DNA from: Muribaculaceae bacterium
GTDB lineage: Bacteria; Bacteroidota; Bacteroidia; Bacteroidales; Muribaculaceae
Assembly (NCBI GenBank): GCA_017557425.1
Contig: JAFYYU010000015.1
Coordinates: forward strand, 1 to 64,000
DNA length: 64,000 bases
Reading direction: 5' to 3'
Positions 6,878 to 16,564 of the stretch are shown in pieces (positions within the stretch are counted from its first letter, which is position 1; the number at the start of each line of letters is the position of its first letter). The notes below the pieces were generated by a model. That model did not search any database. It was given only the letters and a program-made list of their open reading frames with translations, and was not told where the DNA came from. The position numbers and the translations under genes are program-made.

Positions 6878-9406
6878 TTAGGCTTCAGGGGCTTTCACCT
6901 CTTTCTTGCGGAGTTTGTCGCCGAAGAGGGCATAATTCAATGCCAGCAGGAGCAACAGGTAGATGACTACCACGGCCACCTTGGCCCAGGTTTGGGTCTT
7001 GTTGACCTCGTCGGGAGTAAATTTGAAGTCTATCTCATGGTCACCGGCCGGCAGTTGCAGGGCACGCAGCACATAATTGACACGTCCCATCTCCACGGGC
7101 TTGCCGTCCACGTTCACCTTCCATCCCCAGGGGAAATAGATCTCGCTGAAGACCGCCAGTCCGCCGTTGGCGCTGTGGCTCTTATAGGTCAGGTGGTTGG
7201 GGGCGTAGGAGGTCTCATAGATGGTGTCGCCCGGCTGCACGGCACTGGCCTCGCCCAACTGCTCACGGAACTTGGCATCGGCCACGGCACTGCGGGCGGC
7301 GTTGAAGTTGTCCAGGAAGGCCATTTCCTCGTCGGCATTGTTTACATAGGTGAGCGAATCGACAAACCAGGCGTTGCCCAATGCGTCAGGGTTGCCCTGT
7401 ACCGTCTGGTCATCAACGATGACATAGCGGGTGTTGAGCATATTGAGCACCTGGATATTGTTCTTGGCAATCTGGTTGTTGATAAGGTCGTTGTAACGCG
7501 ACAACTTGGCAGCATGGTATCCGCCCACGGTCTTGTGGAAGTAGCTGGGCATCGCCTCGCCAAAGTGCTGAATGTCCATCACGCGGTAGTTCATGTCCTT
7601 GTCCTGAAGGATGCGGGCATCGGCAGGACGCTGAACAAACTGTTGCTCGGGCAGGTCATAGTGTGAAGTGAACGATTCGGAATCGATATAACGCTTATTC
7701 ACGGCAAACATGTCCACCAGCACGATACCTGCAACGATAAGCGTGGCAACCATCTCATTGATCTTTCCCTTGAGGCAGGCGAAAATGACACCAAAGCCAA
7801 TCAGGATAATGAGCAGGCTGCGCCATGCGTCGCCACTGACCAGAGCGCCGCGAACGGCAGCGATGGCGGCATCCACGCTGGGGTATTGCTGAATCTGTCC
7901 TGATGCCACCAGCTGCTCGTGCTCTTCGGCCGAGAAGTGACCGAAGATGCCGGGGGCAACCGCTGCGAGCAGGCAAATCGCGGCACACAGGCCAAACGAC
8001 GTCAGCAAAGCTACCTTGTGCTTGCGCCAGCCGTCGGGCTCCTTGAAGAGTTCTCGTAGGCCCAATACGGCCAATAGGGGCATGGCAATCTCGGCAATAA
8101 CCAGTATCGACGCTACGGTGCGGAACTTGTTGTACATCGGGAAGTGGTCAATCATCCAATCGGTGAGCCACATCATGTTGTGTCCCCACGAGAGCAGGAT
8201 GCTGATGATGGTCACGATGAGCAAGGCCCATTTCACGGGACCCTTGACGATGAGGCAGCCCAGCAGGAACAAGGCGCAGATCAAGGCTCCGACATACACG
8301 GGACCATTGGTCATGGGCTGGTCGCCGAAGTACTGCGGGAACTGGCTCAGGATCTGATAATCCTGCTGGTTCATCTGGCCTGTGTTGACCATCTTCTCGG
8401 CCTTCGGGGTCTCACCCAGCGAGAGCATGCGGTTATTCCCCTTCTCGGGCTTAATGGTCGCACCACCCTTCACGTTAGGGATGAGCAAAGTAAAGGTCTC
8501 GCCCTTGCCATAGCTCCACTGGGTGATGTAGTCCTTGTCCAAGCCGCCCTTAGTGGGCTTGGCATTGAGAGCATCTTCACCCTTGGGCGTGAGTTCGCTG
8601 TGTCCTCCACGGATGGTCTCCTGCGAGTACTTGTAAGTCATGAACAGGTTGGGCGAGTTGGCCGCCAAGGCCAGCACTGCGGCAATAGCGAGTGCCACGG
8701 TAGCGATGCACCAGCGCTTAACCTGCTTGTCCATAATGGCCTTGACCAGGAAAGCGATGACCAGCGCCACGATGATGAACATCGAGTAATAGGTCATCTG
8801 CACATGGTTGCTTGCCAGCTGCAGCGCGGCAAAGAAGGCCGCCAGAGCCATACCGCCCAGATACTTGCCACGGTAGCACCACACGATACCTGCCAGCGTG
8901 GGCGGGATATAGGCCAGCACCATCAGTTTCCAGATGTGGCCAGCACCCATGAGGATAAAGAAGTAACTCGAGAACGCGTAGCCGATGGCGCCCAATACGG
9001 CATAGTACCACTTGACCTTGAAGGCAAGCATCAGCAGGAAGAAGCCAAGCATCAGCAGGAAAATCCAGCTCACGGGAGTCGGGAAATACAGGCGGTAGAG
9101 CGCCGAAGCGGGACTGAGCATCGTCGTTCCCTGGTAGGACGGCGCGATCTGGAAGGTGGGCATGCCGCCAAACAGGGCGTCGGTCCACCACGACTTTTCA
9201 CCCGTCTGCTGCTCATAGGAGTTGACTTCCTGGCCGTTGGCAAGGCCCTGCATGATATCGTTCTGCTGCAGGACATCGCCATTGACGTCGTTAGGATAGA
9301 AATAAATCCACGAGATGGCGGCAAAGGCAATCACCGCAATCGCGAAGTGGATCACATCGGCAAGCGACAGCGACCCAATCAGTTTCTTGTCTAAGTTCCT
9401 TTTCAT
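6878..9406 (-). CDS. YfhO-family integral membrane protein
   Basis: 842 residues from the ATG at 9406; an ATG at 9448 lies inside the -7 box (9448-9455) and is rejected. About a dozen membrane segments run from residue 10 to 560 (for example VIHFAIAVIAFAAISWIYF and ISILLSWGHNMMW), then a long soluble domain (about 580-810) and a last membrane helix (VAVVVIYLLLLLALNYALF). The layout resembles lipid-linked sugar glycosyltransferases of the GT-C fold; in Firmicutes, YfhO takes part in decorating teichoic acids, but its role in Bacteroidales is not established. The C-terminal soluble part (GDTIYETSYAPNHLTYKSHS, YFPWGWKVNVDGKPV) is typical of the family. It leads a two-gene operon. Confidence 0.85.
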   Translation of the reverse strand: MKRNLDKKLIGSLSLADVIHFAIAVIAFAAISWIYFYPNDVNGDVLQQNDIMQGLANGQEVNSYEQQTGEKSWWTDALFGGMPTFQIAPSYQGTTMLSPASALYRLYFPTPVSWIFLLMLGFFLLMLAFKVKWYYAVLGAIGYAFSSYFFILMGAGHIWKLMVLAYIPPTLAGIVWCYRGKYLGGMALAAFFAALQLASNHVQMTYYSMFIIVALVIAFLVKAIMDKQVKRWCIATVALAIAAVLALAANSPNLFMTYKYSQETIRGGHSELTPKGEDALNAKPTKGGLDKDYITQWSYGKGETFTLLIPNVKGGATIKPEKGNNRMLSLGETPKAEKMVNTGQMNQQDYQILSQFPQYFGDQPMTNGPVYVGALICALFLLGCLIVKGPVKWALLIVTIISILLSWGHNMMWLTDWMIDHFPMYNKFRTVASILVIAEIAMPLLAVLGLRELFKEPDGWRKHKVALLTSFGLCAAICLLAAVAPGIFGHFSAEEHEQLVASGQIQQYPSVDAAIAAVRGALVSGDAWRSLLIILIGFGVIFACLKGKINEMVATLIVAGIVLVDMFAVNKRYIDSESFTSHYDLPEQQFVQRPADARILQDKDMNYRVMDIQHFGEAMPSYFHKTVGGYHAAKLSRYNDLINNQIAKNNIQVLNMLNTRYVIVDDQTVQGNPDALGNAWFVDSLTYVNNADEEMAFLDNFNAARSAVADAKFREQLGEASAVQPGDTIYETSYAPNHLTYKSHSANGGLAVFSEIYFPWGWKVNVDGKPVEMGRVNYVLRALQLPAGDHEIDFKFTPDEVNKTQTWAKVAVVVIYLLLLLALNYALFGDKLRKKEVKAPEA

Positions 9407-9447
9407 TATATCTTTGTCTGTTATGTGATTTTCCAGAATACAGCCCA

Positions 9448-9455
9448 CAAAAGTA
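9448..9455 (-). promoter_or_regulatory. Promoter -7 box for the YfhO-type gene
   Basis: Minus strand TACTTTTG; transcription would begin near 9444, after the ATG at 9448 and before the chosen start at 9406. Confidence 0.6.
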
Positions 9456-9489
9456 CTAAAAAGTTTTTAAATCACCCTATTGACGTCTC

Positions 9490-9780
9490 TAAACATCAGG
9501 GTAACCGCATCAAAATCGTCGAAAACCACCCAAAGGGTGGCCTCTTAATAACCCTGGGTAATGTAACCCACTGAACGATAGCGAAGTGGGGCGCATCACC
9601 CAGGGCTGGCTCCATCTAAACTGGTGTCGCTGGAGGCGACCCCTACCCGCCCACGAGAAGGGTGTCGCCCTTCAGGCGACGATGAGATGAGACTGCACCA
9701 CCCCCAGTGAATCAGAAGCCCTCGCTGCGCTCGAGCCCCTGATTTATTGGGGGTTACTCAAATGGCCGCCCTCCGGGCGT
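9490..9780. repeat. Palindrome-rich gene-free element
   Basis: About 290 bp without a credible ORF contain six or more hairpins in a row: CCACCCAAAGGGTGG (9526-9540); an outer stem CCCTGGGT/ACCCAGGG (9552-9559 with 9598-9605) enclosing CCCACT/AGTGGG (9567-9572 with 9585-9590); GTCGC/GCGAC (9626-9640); GTCGCC/GGCGAC (9664-9680); a 16-bp inverted repeat with two wobble positions (9700-9715 with 9739-9754); and GCCC-TCC-GGGC near 9768. It looks like a degenerate repeat element or a structured RNA; no transposase or terminal target duplication was recognised. Confidence 0.6.
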
Positions 9781-9848
9781 CTATCACAACACACGGTAAT
9801 CAAGTCAATCTGAAATTTTAGTGCGGTTGCCCTGTCTAAACATGAATG

Positions 9849-9881
9849 AAAAAGCCAGAGGAGAACCGGAGTCCTCCTCTG
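9849..9881 (-). terminator. Terminator of the acidic secreted protein gene
   Basis: CAGAGGAG and CTCCTCTG arms (9856-9881); on the minus strand the hairpin is followed by GGCTTTTTC. Confidence 0.75.
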
Positions 9882-9908
9882 ACAGGAAAATCTTAATTAA
9901 AATGTATG

Positions 9909-11645
9909 TTAGAGAATTACCTTCTTGGACTTGGTGCTGCCATCGCTGTAGCGGGTCACCTCGATGTTAAAGCCCTCGTAGGGGGTGTCACTGGCAAGAC
10001 CCTGCAGGTTGTAGTAGGTCTTAGCCACCTCGTTCTCGGAGCCAATCTCTTTCACGCCAGTTACAATAGACTGGATTTTCCAGGGAAGCTGTTTCTCAAC
10101 CACACAGTACCAGGGATAGTCGTTAGCCTTGCCAGGCATCGGAACTTGAGCCTCATAATAGAAACGGATGACGAAGGTGACACCTTCCTCACCGGCGGAG
10201 CAGGTAGCGCCGAAACCGCAGGGGTTATCTCCGTAATCACCAATGGAAAGCTCTCCCGTGAAAGCGCTCACCCACTCTCCGAGGTCCTCGTCCCAAACCT
10301 CTCCGCCTAAATATTCATCCCATATACACTGATAGTCACCGCGCTCATCGTCCTCATCCTTGGGCACATATACGAGGTTGTCATCGTCATCAAACTCGAA
10401 GTCGCGGAGTTTGTCACTCTTTACCCAGATGGTAAGCCCTATAGGCCTGTACCCATATGTTACATAGTCGGGCAATTTAAGGGTGATGTCAAAGTGGTTA
10501 TCGAATATAACGCAGTCCACGCCATCATCGTCCTTAAACATCAAGGGCTCCTCAGAATTCTGATCATGTGCGAAACCATCGACATAGGCCTCAATGCCAG
10601 CGACACCGGTCATCTGGGATAAGCCTCCATAAGTGTTATCGCCATCTTGCATCACGCGGTCTTCGCCGTTAACTATGGTCACAGGTACATAGGTCATAAA
10701 GTCACCGTAGTCACCCAGAACCTTTAAAGTTGTATCATATCGCGCAATTATCCAAGACGTCTGTTCCATAAAATATTCGGGCAGCGCGTTGCATTCTTCA
10801 ATGTATAAACGTTCTTCTGAATTGGGACGCACCAGATAGGAGATGGTGTCTGTGGGATAAGTATTGTCACCACGCAAAATCATGTATCCAGTAACTTCGG
10901 GGTCTTCTTCGAGGCTGAAGCATTCAAAATAGGCATTCTTCATGCCTGCCTGGAGCGTAGGTTTCCAATAATCCTGATCCAGTTCGTCTTCAAAATAATT
11001 ACCCAAGGCGAACAAATTGGTTCTGTGAGCATAAGGCAACTCACAAGTGTTGGTACTTACGGCATCATCATCCTCAAGTTCCAACACATAACCACAGCAT
11101 GTCCAAAAATAGATTTTGCTGGGATCAAATTCCCCCTCATCATCATAGTAATAGTTATCAAACGAACCATCGTCAACAAGAGCCACACGCAATTGGTCAA
11201 CAAAAACAATAAATTGCATGTCGACTAAGCCCTCTATTACATATAGATCGCCCTGTGTAACCAATGGGAGATCATAGCCGGGTAGCGGTTCCTGATTCAT
11301 GTAGGTGATTTCATACTTCACCTCGGCTTCGTTATTGGTTAAGGTCAGTTTGGCAACAGGGGTTTTCTCGGCTCCATCTATTAAAGGAAAGCGATAGAGA
11401 ATGAAGCTGTTATAACCTTCATAAATCTGATCGGGAGTCAGCGTAAGGGACATTAAAGTGGGATCAGCATTTTTAATTGTGATGAAATGGCGGTAGTAGT
11501 TACTTTCAACAGCGGGCACGAAATCGGACTCGATGTGCTGAAGTGCCAAATTCATACAGAAGGGTTCTTCTTGTGCCTGGGTGCTAAACGCCCCGATAAG
11601 CACGAACAAGGCTGCAAAGAGCCATGACTTGTAATAATTCATCAT
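9909..11645 (-). CDS. Large acidic secreted protein with C-terminal sorting-like tail
   Basis: 578 residues. The signal peptide MNYYKSWLFAALFVLIGAFSTQAQ (after an initial extra Met) ends at AQ-EEPF. The mature protein is rich in Asp/Glu (for example FEFDDDDNLVY and PKDEDDERGDY) and aromatic residues, suggesting a calcium-binding or surface-exposed beta-rich fold; no catalytic motif is recognised. The last 40 residues (AKTYYNLQGLASDTPYEGFN, then VTRYSDGSTKSKKVIL) resemble the C-terminal signal domains linked to outer-membrane delivery in Bacteroidales. It stands alone: promoter at 11696-11703 and terminator at 9849-9881. Function unknown. Confidence 0.75.
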   Translation of the reverse strand: MMNYYKSWLFAALFVLIGAFSTQAQEEPFCMNLALQHIESDFVPAVESNYYRHFITIKNADPTLMSLTLTPDQIYEGYNSFILYRFPLIDGAEKTPVAKLTLTNNEAEVKYEITYMNQEPLPGYDLPLVTQGDLYVIEGLVDMQFIVFVDQLRVALVDDGSFDNYYYDDEGEFDPSKIYFWTCCGYVLELEDDDAVSTNTCELPYAHRTNLFALGNYFEDELDQDYWKPTLQAGMKNAYFECFSLEEDPEVTGYMILRGDNTYPTDTISYLVRPNSEERLYIEECNALPEYFMEQTSWIIARYDTTLKVLGDYGDFMTYVPVTIVNGEDRVMQDGDNTYGGLSQMTGVAGIEAYVDGFAHDQNSEEPLMFKDDDGVDCVIFDNHFDITLKLPDYVTYGYRPIGLTIWVKSDKLRDFEFDDDDNLVYVPKDEDDERGDYQCIWDEYLGGEVWDEDLGEWVSAFTGELSIGDYGDNPCGFGATCSAGEEGVTFVIRFYYEAQVPMPGKANDYPWYCVVEKQLPWKIQSIVTGVKEIGSENEVAKTYYNLQGLASDTPYEGFNIEVTRYSDGSTKSKKVIL

Positions 11646-11695
11646 AATAAATAGAATTAATGGTTAATAATTTAGTGAAACAACTCGAACATCCG

Positions 11696-11703
11696 CAAAG
11701 ATA
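11696..11703 (-). promoter_or_regulatory. Promoter -7 box for the acidic secreted protein gene
   Basis: Minus strand TATCTTTG with TTTTTGAT just upstream; leader about 50 nt. Confidence 0.65.
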
Positions 11704-11786
11704 ATCAAAAATTCATAAACTCCAAAAAAATACGCAAAAAAATAAAAGACAAACTCAGAACAACCATAAATCTGATTGTCGAGCAT

Positions 11787-11817
11787 GCCTTTTCAGATGC
11801 GGGCCGTGTTATCTGAA
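11787..11817 (-). terminator. Terminator of the cytidine deaminase gene
   Basis: TTCAGAT/ATCTGAA arms (11792-11798 with 11811-11817) start 3 nt past the stop codon; on the minus strand AAAAGG follows, so the T-tract is weak. Confidence 0.5.
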
Positions 11818-11820
11818 CCC

Positions 11821-12285
11821 TTAGAATTCAGTAAACGAGAGGGGCATCGTGTCGCGGAAGCTGTCGAGGATGTAGATTTTCTCCTTGCCGGCGAGAATGA
11901 GTTCGATGGGATGCCCGTTCTTCTCAAACTCGAGGAAGGCCTGGCGACACACGCCGCAGGGGGCCGTGGGCTCCTCGACGAAGTCGCCCCGTGTGAAAGA
12001 AGTGATGGCCACGGCTTTCACCGGAACGCCGGGGAAATTGGCACCGGCCGAATAGAGTGCGGCGCGTTCTCCACAGATGCCTGCAAATGCCGCATTCTCC
12101 TGATTTGCACCGATAAACACCTCTCCGTTATCGAGCATCAAAGCGGCGCCTACCTTGAAATTACTGTAAGGTGAATAGGAGTTCATGGTGGCCTCTCGGG
12201 CAAGGTCAACTAATTTTTTTTGCTCCTCGGTGAGTTCATTATAAGAATAAACCCTTACCTTTGTGGTGATTTTCTTTTCGGTCAT
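11821..12285 (-). CDS. cdd: Cytidine deaminase
   Basis: 154 residues from the ATG at 12285. The same frame continues open far upstream, but that part is antisense to the neighbouring gene. Zinc-site motifs are complete: CGERAA (Cys71, catalytic Glu73) and PCGVCRQ (Cys110, Cys113), typical of tetrameric cytidine deaminases (EC 3.5.4.5) that convert cytidine/deoxycytidine to uridine/deoxyuridine in pyrimidine salvage. Substrate-binding segment SYSPYSNFKVGAAL is present. The divergent glucosaminidase start codon is only 9 bp away, and the cdd -7 box (12315-12322) lies inside that gene. Confidence 0.95.
   Translation of the reverse strand: MTEKKITTKVRVYSYNELTEEQKKLVDLAREATMNSYSPYSNFKVGAALMLDNGEVFIGANQENAAFAGICGERAALYSAGANFPGVPVKAVAITSFTRGDFVEEPTAPCGVCRQAFLEFEKNGHPIELILAGKEKIYILDSFRDTMPLSFTEF
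12256..12263 (+). promoter_or_regulatory. Promoter -7 box for the glucosaminidase gene, inside cdd
   Basis: TACCTTTG on the plus strand, within the 5' coding part of cdd; leader about 28 nt to the ATG at 12295. Confidence 0.55.
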
Positions 12286-12294
12286 AACGAAATT

Positions 12295-13044
12295 ATGAGT
12301 TTGAACTTTGAACGCAAAATTATAGAAATTTTTCCGATAAGCAAGCAAATATCCCATTTTTGCTTGATTTTTGCGCTGTTTTGTTCCGTTTCGGCGCCAG
12401 CGCAGACTAAACATCAGCAATATTTGGACTATATCGAGCGCTACAAGCAGGTAGCGCTGCAATCGGCGCGCGAGTATGGCGTGCCCGCCAGCATCACCCT
12501 GGCCCAGGGCCTGCTGGAGAGCTACGTGGGCAAGAGCAAGATGGCCGTGGAGGCCAACAACCACTTCGGCATCAAGGCCTATCACTGGCAAGGCGAGGTG
12601 TACGGCCGTTGTGACTCCCTGAAGCAGGTGGGCTACCGCAAGTACGGCACTCCCGAGGACTCTTTCCTGGACCATGCCCAATTCCTCAAAGGGCCGCGCT
12701 ACAGCATCCTGTACCAGTTTGACATCACCGACTACCGCAGCTGGGCGCAGGGCCTGCGCGACTGCGGCTATGCCGAGGATGCCAATTATCCCGCCAAGCT
12801 CATCAATATCATTGAGCAATATGAGCTGTACGCCCTCGACGGCGGCAAGCGCCTGAACGGTGACCGCGTCATCCAGCAGGACGAAGCCGAAGAACAGCCT
12901 AACAATGACCGCTGGCACCACCGCAAGCGCCGCAACCGCACCACCGACCAAAACCAGGTGCAGCAGGAGCAGAGCCAGGAAAACCAGCCGACGTTCACGC
13001 CCATGCGCCAAGGCCGTGTGGGGTCCAGCGCCGATAATGATTGA
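12295..13044 (+). CDS. GH73 glucosaminidase (peptidoglycan hydrolase), secreted
   Basis: 249 residues from the ATG at 12295, chosen because the only upstream TAnnTTTG box is at 12256-12263. A signal-like segment (HFCLIFALFCSVSAPAQ) precedes the catalytic domain (about 50-190): YGVPASITLAQGLLESYVG contains the catalytic Glu of the family, with NNHFGIKAYHW, KYGTPEDSFLDHAQFL and WAQGLRDCGYAED following. Such enzymes cleave the N-acetylglucosamine-N-acetylmuramic acid bond of peptidoglycan. The C-terminal 60 residues are Gln/Asn/Arg-rich and disordered (RWHHRKRRNRTTDQNQ), with no LysM domain. Substrate use is inferred from the family. Confidence 0.88.
   Translation: MSLNFERKIIEIFPISKQISHFCLIFALFCSVSAPAQTKHQQYLDYIERYKQVALQSAREYGVPASITLAQGLLESYVGKSKMAVEANNHFGIKAYHWQGEVYGRCDSLKQVGYRKYGTPEDSFLDHAQFLKGPRYSILYQFDITDYRSWAQGLRDCGYAEDANYPAKLINIIEQYELYALDGGKRLNGDRVIQQDEAEEQPNNDRWHHRKRRNRTTDQNQVQQEQSQENQPTFTPMRQGRVGSSADND
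12315..12322 (-). promoter_or_regulatory. Promoter -7 box for cdd, inside the glucosaminidase gene
   Basis: Minus strand TAATTTTG in codons 7-10 of the glucosaminidase; leader about 33 nt to the cdd ATG. Confidence 0.5.
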
Positions 13045-13051
13045 GGTGTTA

Positions 13052-13083
13052 GGCTTTAGGTTTTATTTAGGCTTTAGGTTTTA
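13052..13083 (+). repeat. Heptamer repeat GGYTTTA downstream of the glucosaminidase
   Basis: Two copies of GGCTTTAGGTTTTA (13052-13065, 13070-13083). The same heptamers recur at 14381-14417 after kbl. Confidence 0.8.
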
Positions 13084-13129
13084 ATGACATTAAAACATAC
13101 ACAACTCATACACTTTAGAAAAAAAGTAT

Positions 13130-13137
13130 TATCTTTG
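13130..13137 (+). promoter_or_regulatory. Promoter -7 box for kbl
   Basis: TATCTTTG; leader of about 50 nt to the ATG at 13190. Confidence 0.65.
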
Positions 13138-13189
13138 TGGGCATCTAATCGACCTAACATATTAATAACCTTTTAAAATAGTAATTATC

Positions 13190-14377
13190 ATGTTCGGAAA
13201 ATTCCAAGAACATCTCCAGAAGGAGCTTGCCGACATCCAGGCTGCCGGCCTTTACAAGAACGAGCGTATCATCACCACGCCTCAGCGCGCCGACATCAAG
13301 GTGAAGCCCGACGACGAGGTGCTGAACTTCTGCGCCAACAACTATCTGGGCCTTAGCGATAACAGCCGCCTGATCAAGGCTGCTACCGAGACCATGTCAC
13401 ACCATGGCTACGGCATGTCGTCGGTACGTTTCATCTGCGGTACCAGCGATATCCACAAGGAACTGGAGGCTGCCATTGCCGACTACTTCCACACCGAGGA
13501 TGCTATCCTCTACGGCTCCTGCTTTGACGCCAACGGCGGTCTGTTCGAGGCCCTGTTGACCGAGGAGGACGCCATCATCAGCGACTCGCTCAACCACGCC
13601 TCGATCATCGACGGCGTGCGCCTGTGCAAGGCAAAACGCTATCGCTATGCCAACGCCGACATGGGCGAGCTCGAGGAGTGCCTGAAGCAGGCCCAGGAGC
13701 AGCGCTTCCGCATCATCGCAACGGACGGTGTCTTCTCGATGGACGGCAACGTGGCTCCCATGGATAAGATCTGTGACCTGGCCGAGAAGTATGACGCCAT
13801 GGTCATGGTCGATGAGTCGCACTCGGCAGGTGTCGTTGGACCGACCGGCCACGGTGTAGCCGAGCAGTTCGACATCTATGGCCGCATCGACGTCTTCACC
13901 GGCACGCTGGGCAAGGCCTTCGGCGGTGCTATGGGCGGTTTCACCACCGGCCGAAAGGAGATCATCGACATGCTGCGCCAGCGCTCACGTCCCTACCTGT
14001 TCAGCAACAGCATCGCTCCCGGCATCGTGGGTGCCAGCATCGAGATGTTCAAGATGTTGAAGGAGAGCAACGCCCTGCACGACAAGCTAGTGGACAACGT
14101 GAACTACTTCCGCGACAAGATGATTGCTGCAGGCTTCGACATCAAGCCCACCCAGAGCGCCATCTGCGCCGTGATGCTCTATGATGCCAAGCTGTCTCAG
14201 GATTTCGCTGCCGAGCTGCAGAAGGAAGGCATCTACGTTACCGGTTTCTACTATCCCGTTGTGCCCAAGGGCCAGGCCCGCATCCGCGTGCAGGTTTCGG
14301 CCGGTCACGAGCGTGAGCACCTCGACAAGTGCATCAACGCCTTCATCAAGATCGGCAAGCAGATGGGGATAATATAA
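13190..14377 (+). CDS. kbl: 2-amino-3-ketobutyrate CoA ligase (glycine C-acetyltransferase)
   Basis: 395 residues, the standard length for this class II PLP enzyme. The pyridoxal lysine is in GTLGKAFGGAMGG (about 239-251). MVMVDESHSAGVVGPTGHG carries the cofactor-binding Asp and His, and NNYLGLS lies near the N-terminus. It joins 2-amino-3-ketobutyrate with CoA to give glycine and acetyl-CoA (EC 2.3.1.29), the second step after the threonine dehydrogenase encoded at 1717-2676. Related 8-amino-7-oxononanoate and serine palmitoyl synthases share the fold, but the high identity feel of FCANNYLGLSDN and the presence of tdh favour kbl. Transcribed alone, with its own promoter and distal terminator. 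Confidence 0.92.
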   Translation: MFGKFQEHLQKELADIQAAGLYKNERIITTPQRADIKVKPDDEVLNFCANNYLGLSDNSRLIKAATETMSHHGYGMSSVRFICGTSDIHKELEAAIADYFHTEDAILYGSCFDANGGLFEALLTEEDAIISDSLNHASIIDGVRLCKAKRYRYANADMGELEECLKQAQEQRFRIIATDGVFSMDGNVAPMDKICDLAEKYDAMVMVDESHSAGVVGPTGHGVAEQFDIYGRIDVFTGTLGKAFGGAMGGFTTGRKEIIDMLRQRSRPYLFSNSIAPGIVGASIEMFKMLKESNALHDKLVDNVNYFRDKMIAAGFDIKPTQSAICAVMLYDAKLSQDFAAELQKEGIYVTGFYYPVVPKGQARIRVQVSAGHEREHLDKCINAFIKIGKQMGII

Positions 14378-14380
14378 TAA

Positions 14381-14417
14381 GGCTTTAGGCTTTAGGTTTT
14401 AGGCTTTAGGTTTTAGG
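14381..14417 (+). repeat. Heptamer repeat GGYTTTA downstream of kbl
   Basis: Five consecutive 7-bp units (GGCTTTA, GGCTTTA, GGTTTTA, GGCTTTA, GGTTTTA) start 4 nt after the kbl stop codon. A low-complexity stretch rich in ACTAAAAACTA follows (14434-14462). Confidence 0.85.
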
Positions 14418-14510
14418 TATGGCGGATGCCGACTAAAAACTAAAAACTTACAACTAACAACTAGAATATAATGAGGCAATCATTATAACACCCAGAAAAA
14501 ACCTCATGTT

Positions 14511-14552
14511 GACGGCCGCAGGTGCATTCACCTGCGGCCGTCCCTTCTTTGT
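14511..14552 (+). terminator. Strong hairpin after kbl
   Basis: Perfect 14-bp arms GACGGCCGCAGGTG (14511-14524) and complement (14529-14542), CATT loop, then CCTTCTTTG. It lies 134 nt beyond the kbl stop. Confidence 0.75.
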
Positions 14553-14611
14553 CCCATGTCTATTACTCCAACTATTAACCTTTCACTATCAACTATTAAC
14601 TAAAAAAACAC

Positions 14612-14619
14612 TATCTTTG
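14612..14619 (+). promoter_or_regulatory. Promoter -7 box directly before the ABC exporter gene
   Basis: TATCTTTG ends only 5 nt before the ATG at 14625, so the mRNA would have almost no leader. Confidence 0.6.
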
Positions 14620-14624
14620 CGGCC

Positions 14625-16445
<1,821 letters not shown>

Positions 16446-16451
<6 letters not shown>

Positions 16452-16497
16452 GTTTTCTAGATTATCTAGATCATCTAGATTTTCTAGGTCATCTAGA
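16446..16497. repeat. 9-bp TCTAG tandem array
   Basis: Six units with 9-bp period (TTCTAGG, TTTTCTAGA, TTATCTAGA, TCATCTAGA, TTTTCTAGG, TCATCTAGA). The first unit contains the exporter's stop codon; the array ends 15 nt before the ECF-like motif of the next gene. Confidence 0.9.
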
Positions 16498-16511
16498 AAA
16501 AAATATGTTAT

Positions 16512-16550
16512 TGTGTAGTTTTTTAGTAACTCATTGCGTCTAAGGGACAA
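16512..16550 (+). promoter_or_regulatory. Putative ECF sigma-dependent promoter, copy 1
   Basis: TGTAGTTTTT (16514-16523), 10 bp, TTGCGTCTAA (16534-16543), then GGGACAAAAA. The same two blocks with the same 10-bp gap occur at 21943-21972. No TAnnTTTG box is present before the sigma gene, so this is the likely autoregulated promoter. Leader about 15 nt. Confidence 0.6.
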
Positions 16551-16564
16551 AAAGTAAAATTGAA

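Noticed and set aside
8144-9394. Long plus-strand ORF (416 codons) opposite the YfhO-type gene
   Set aside because: Antisense shadow: composition is His/Gln-rich, no start context or promoter, and the minus-strand protein has clear family features.
12286-13011. N-terminal extension fusing a long open frame to cytidine deaminase
   Set aside because: This part is antisense to the glucosaminidase; the deaminase has a proper ATG at 12285 and normal length.
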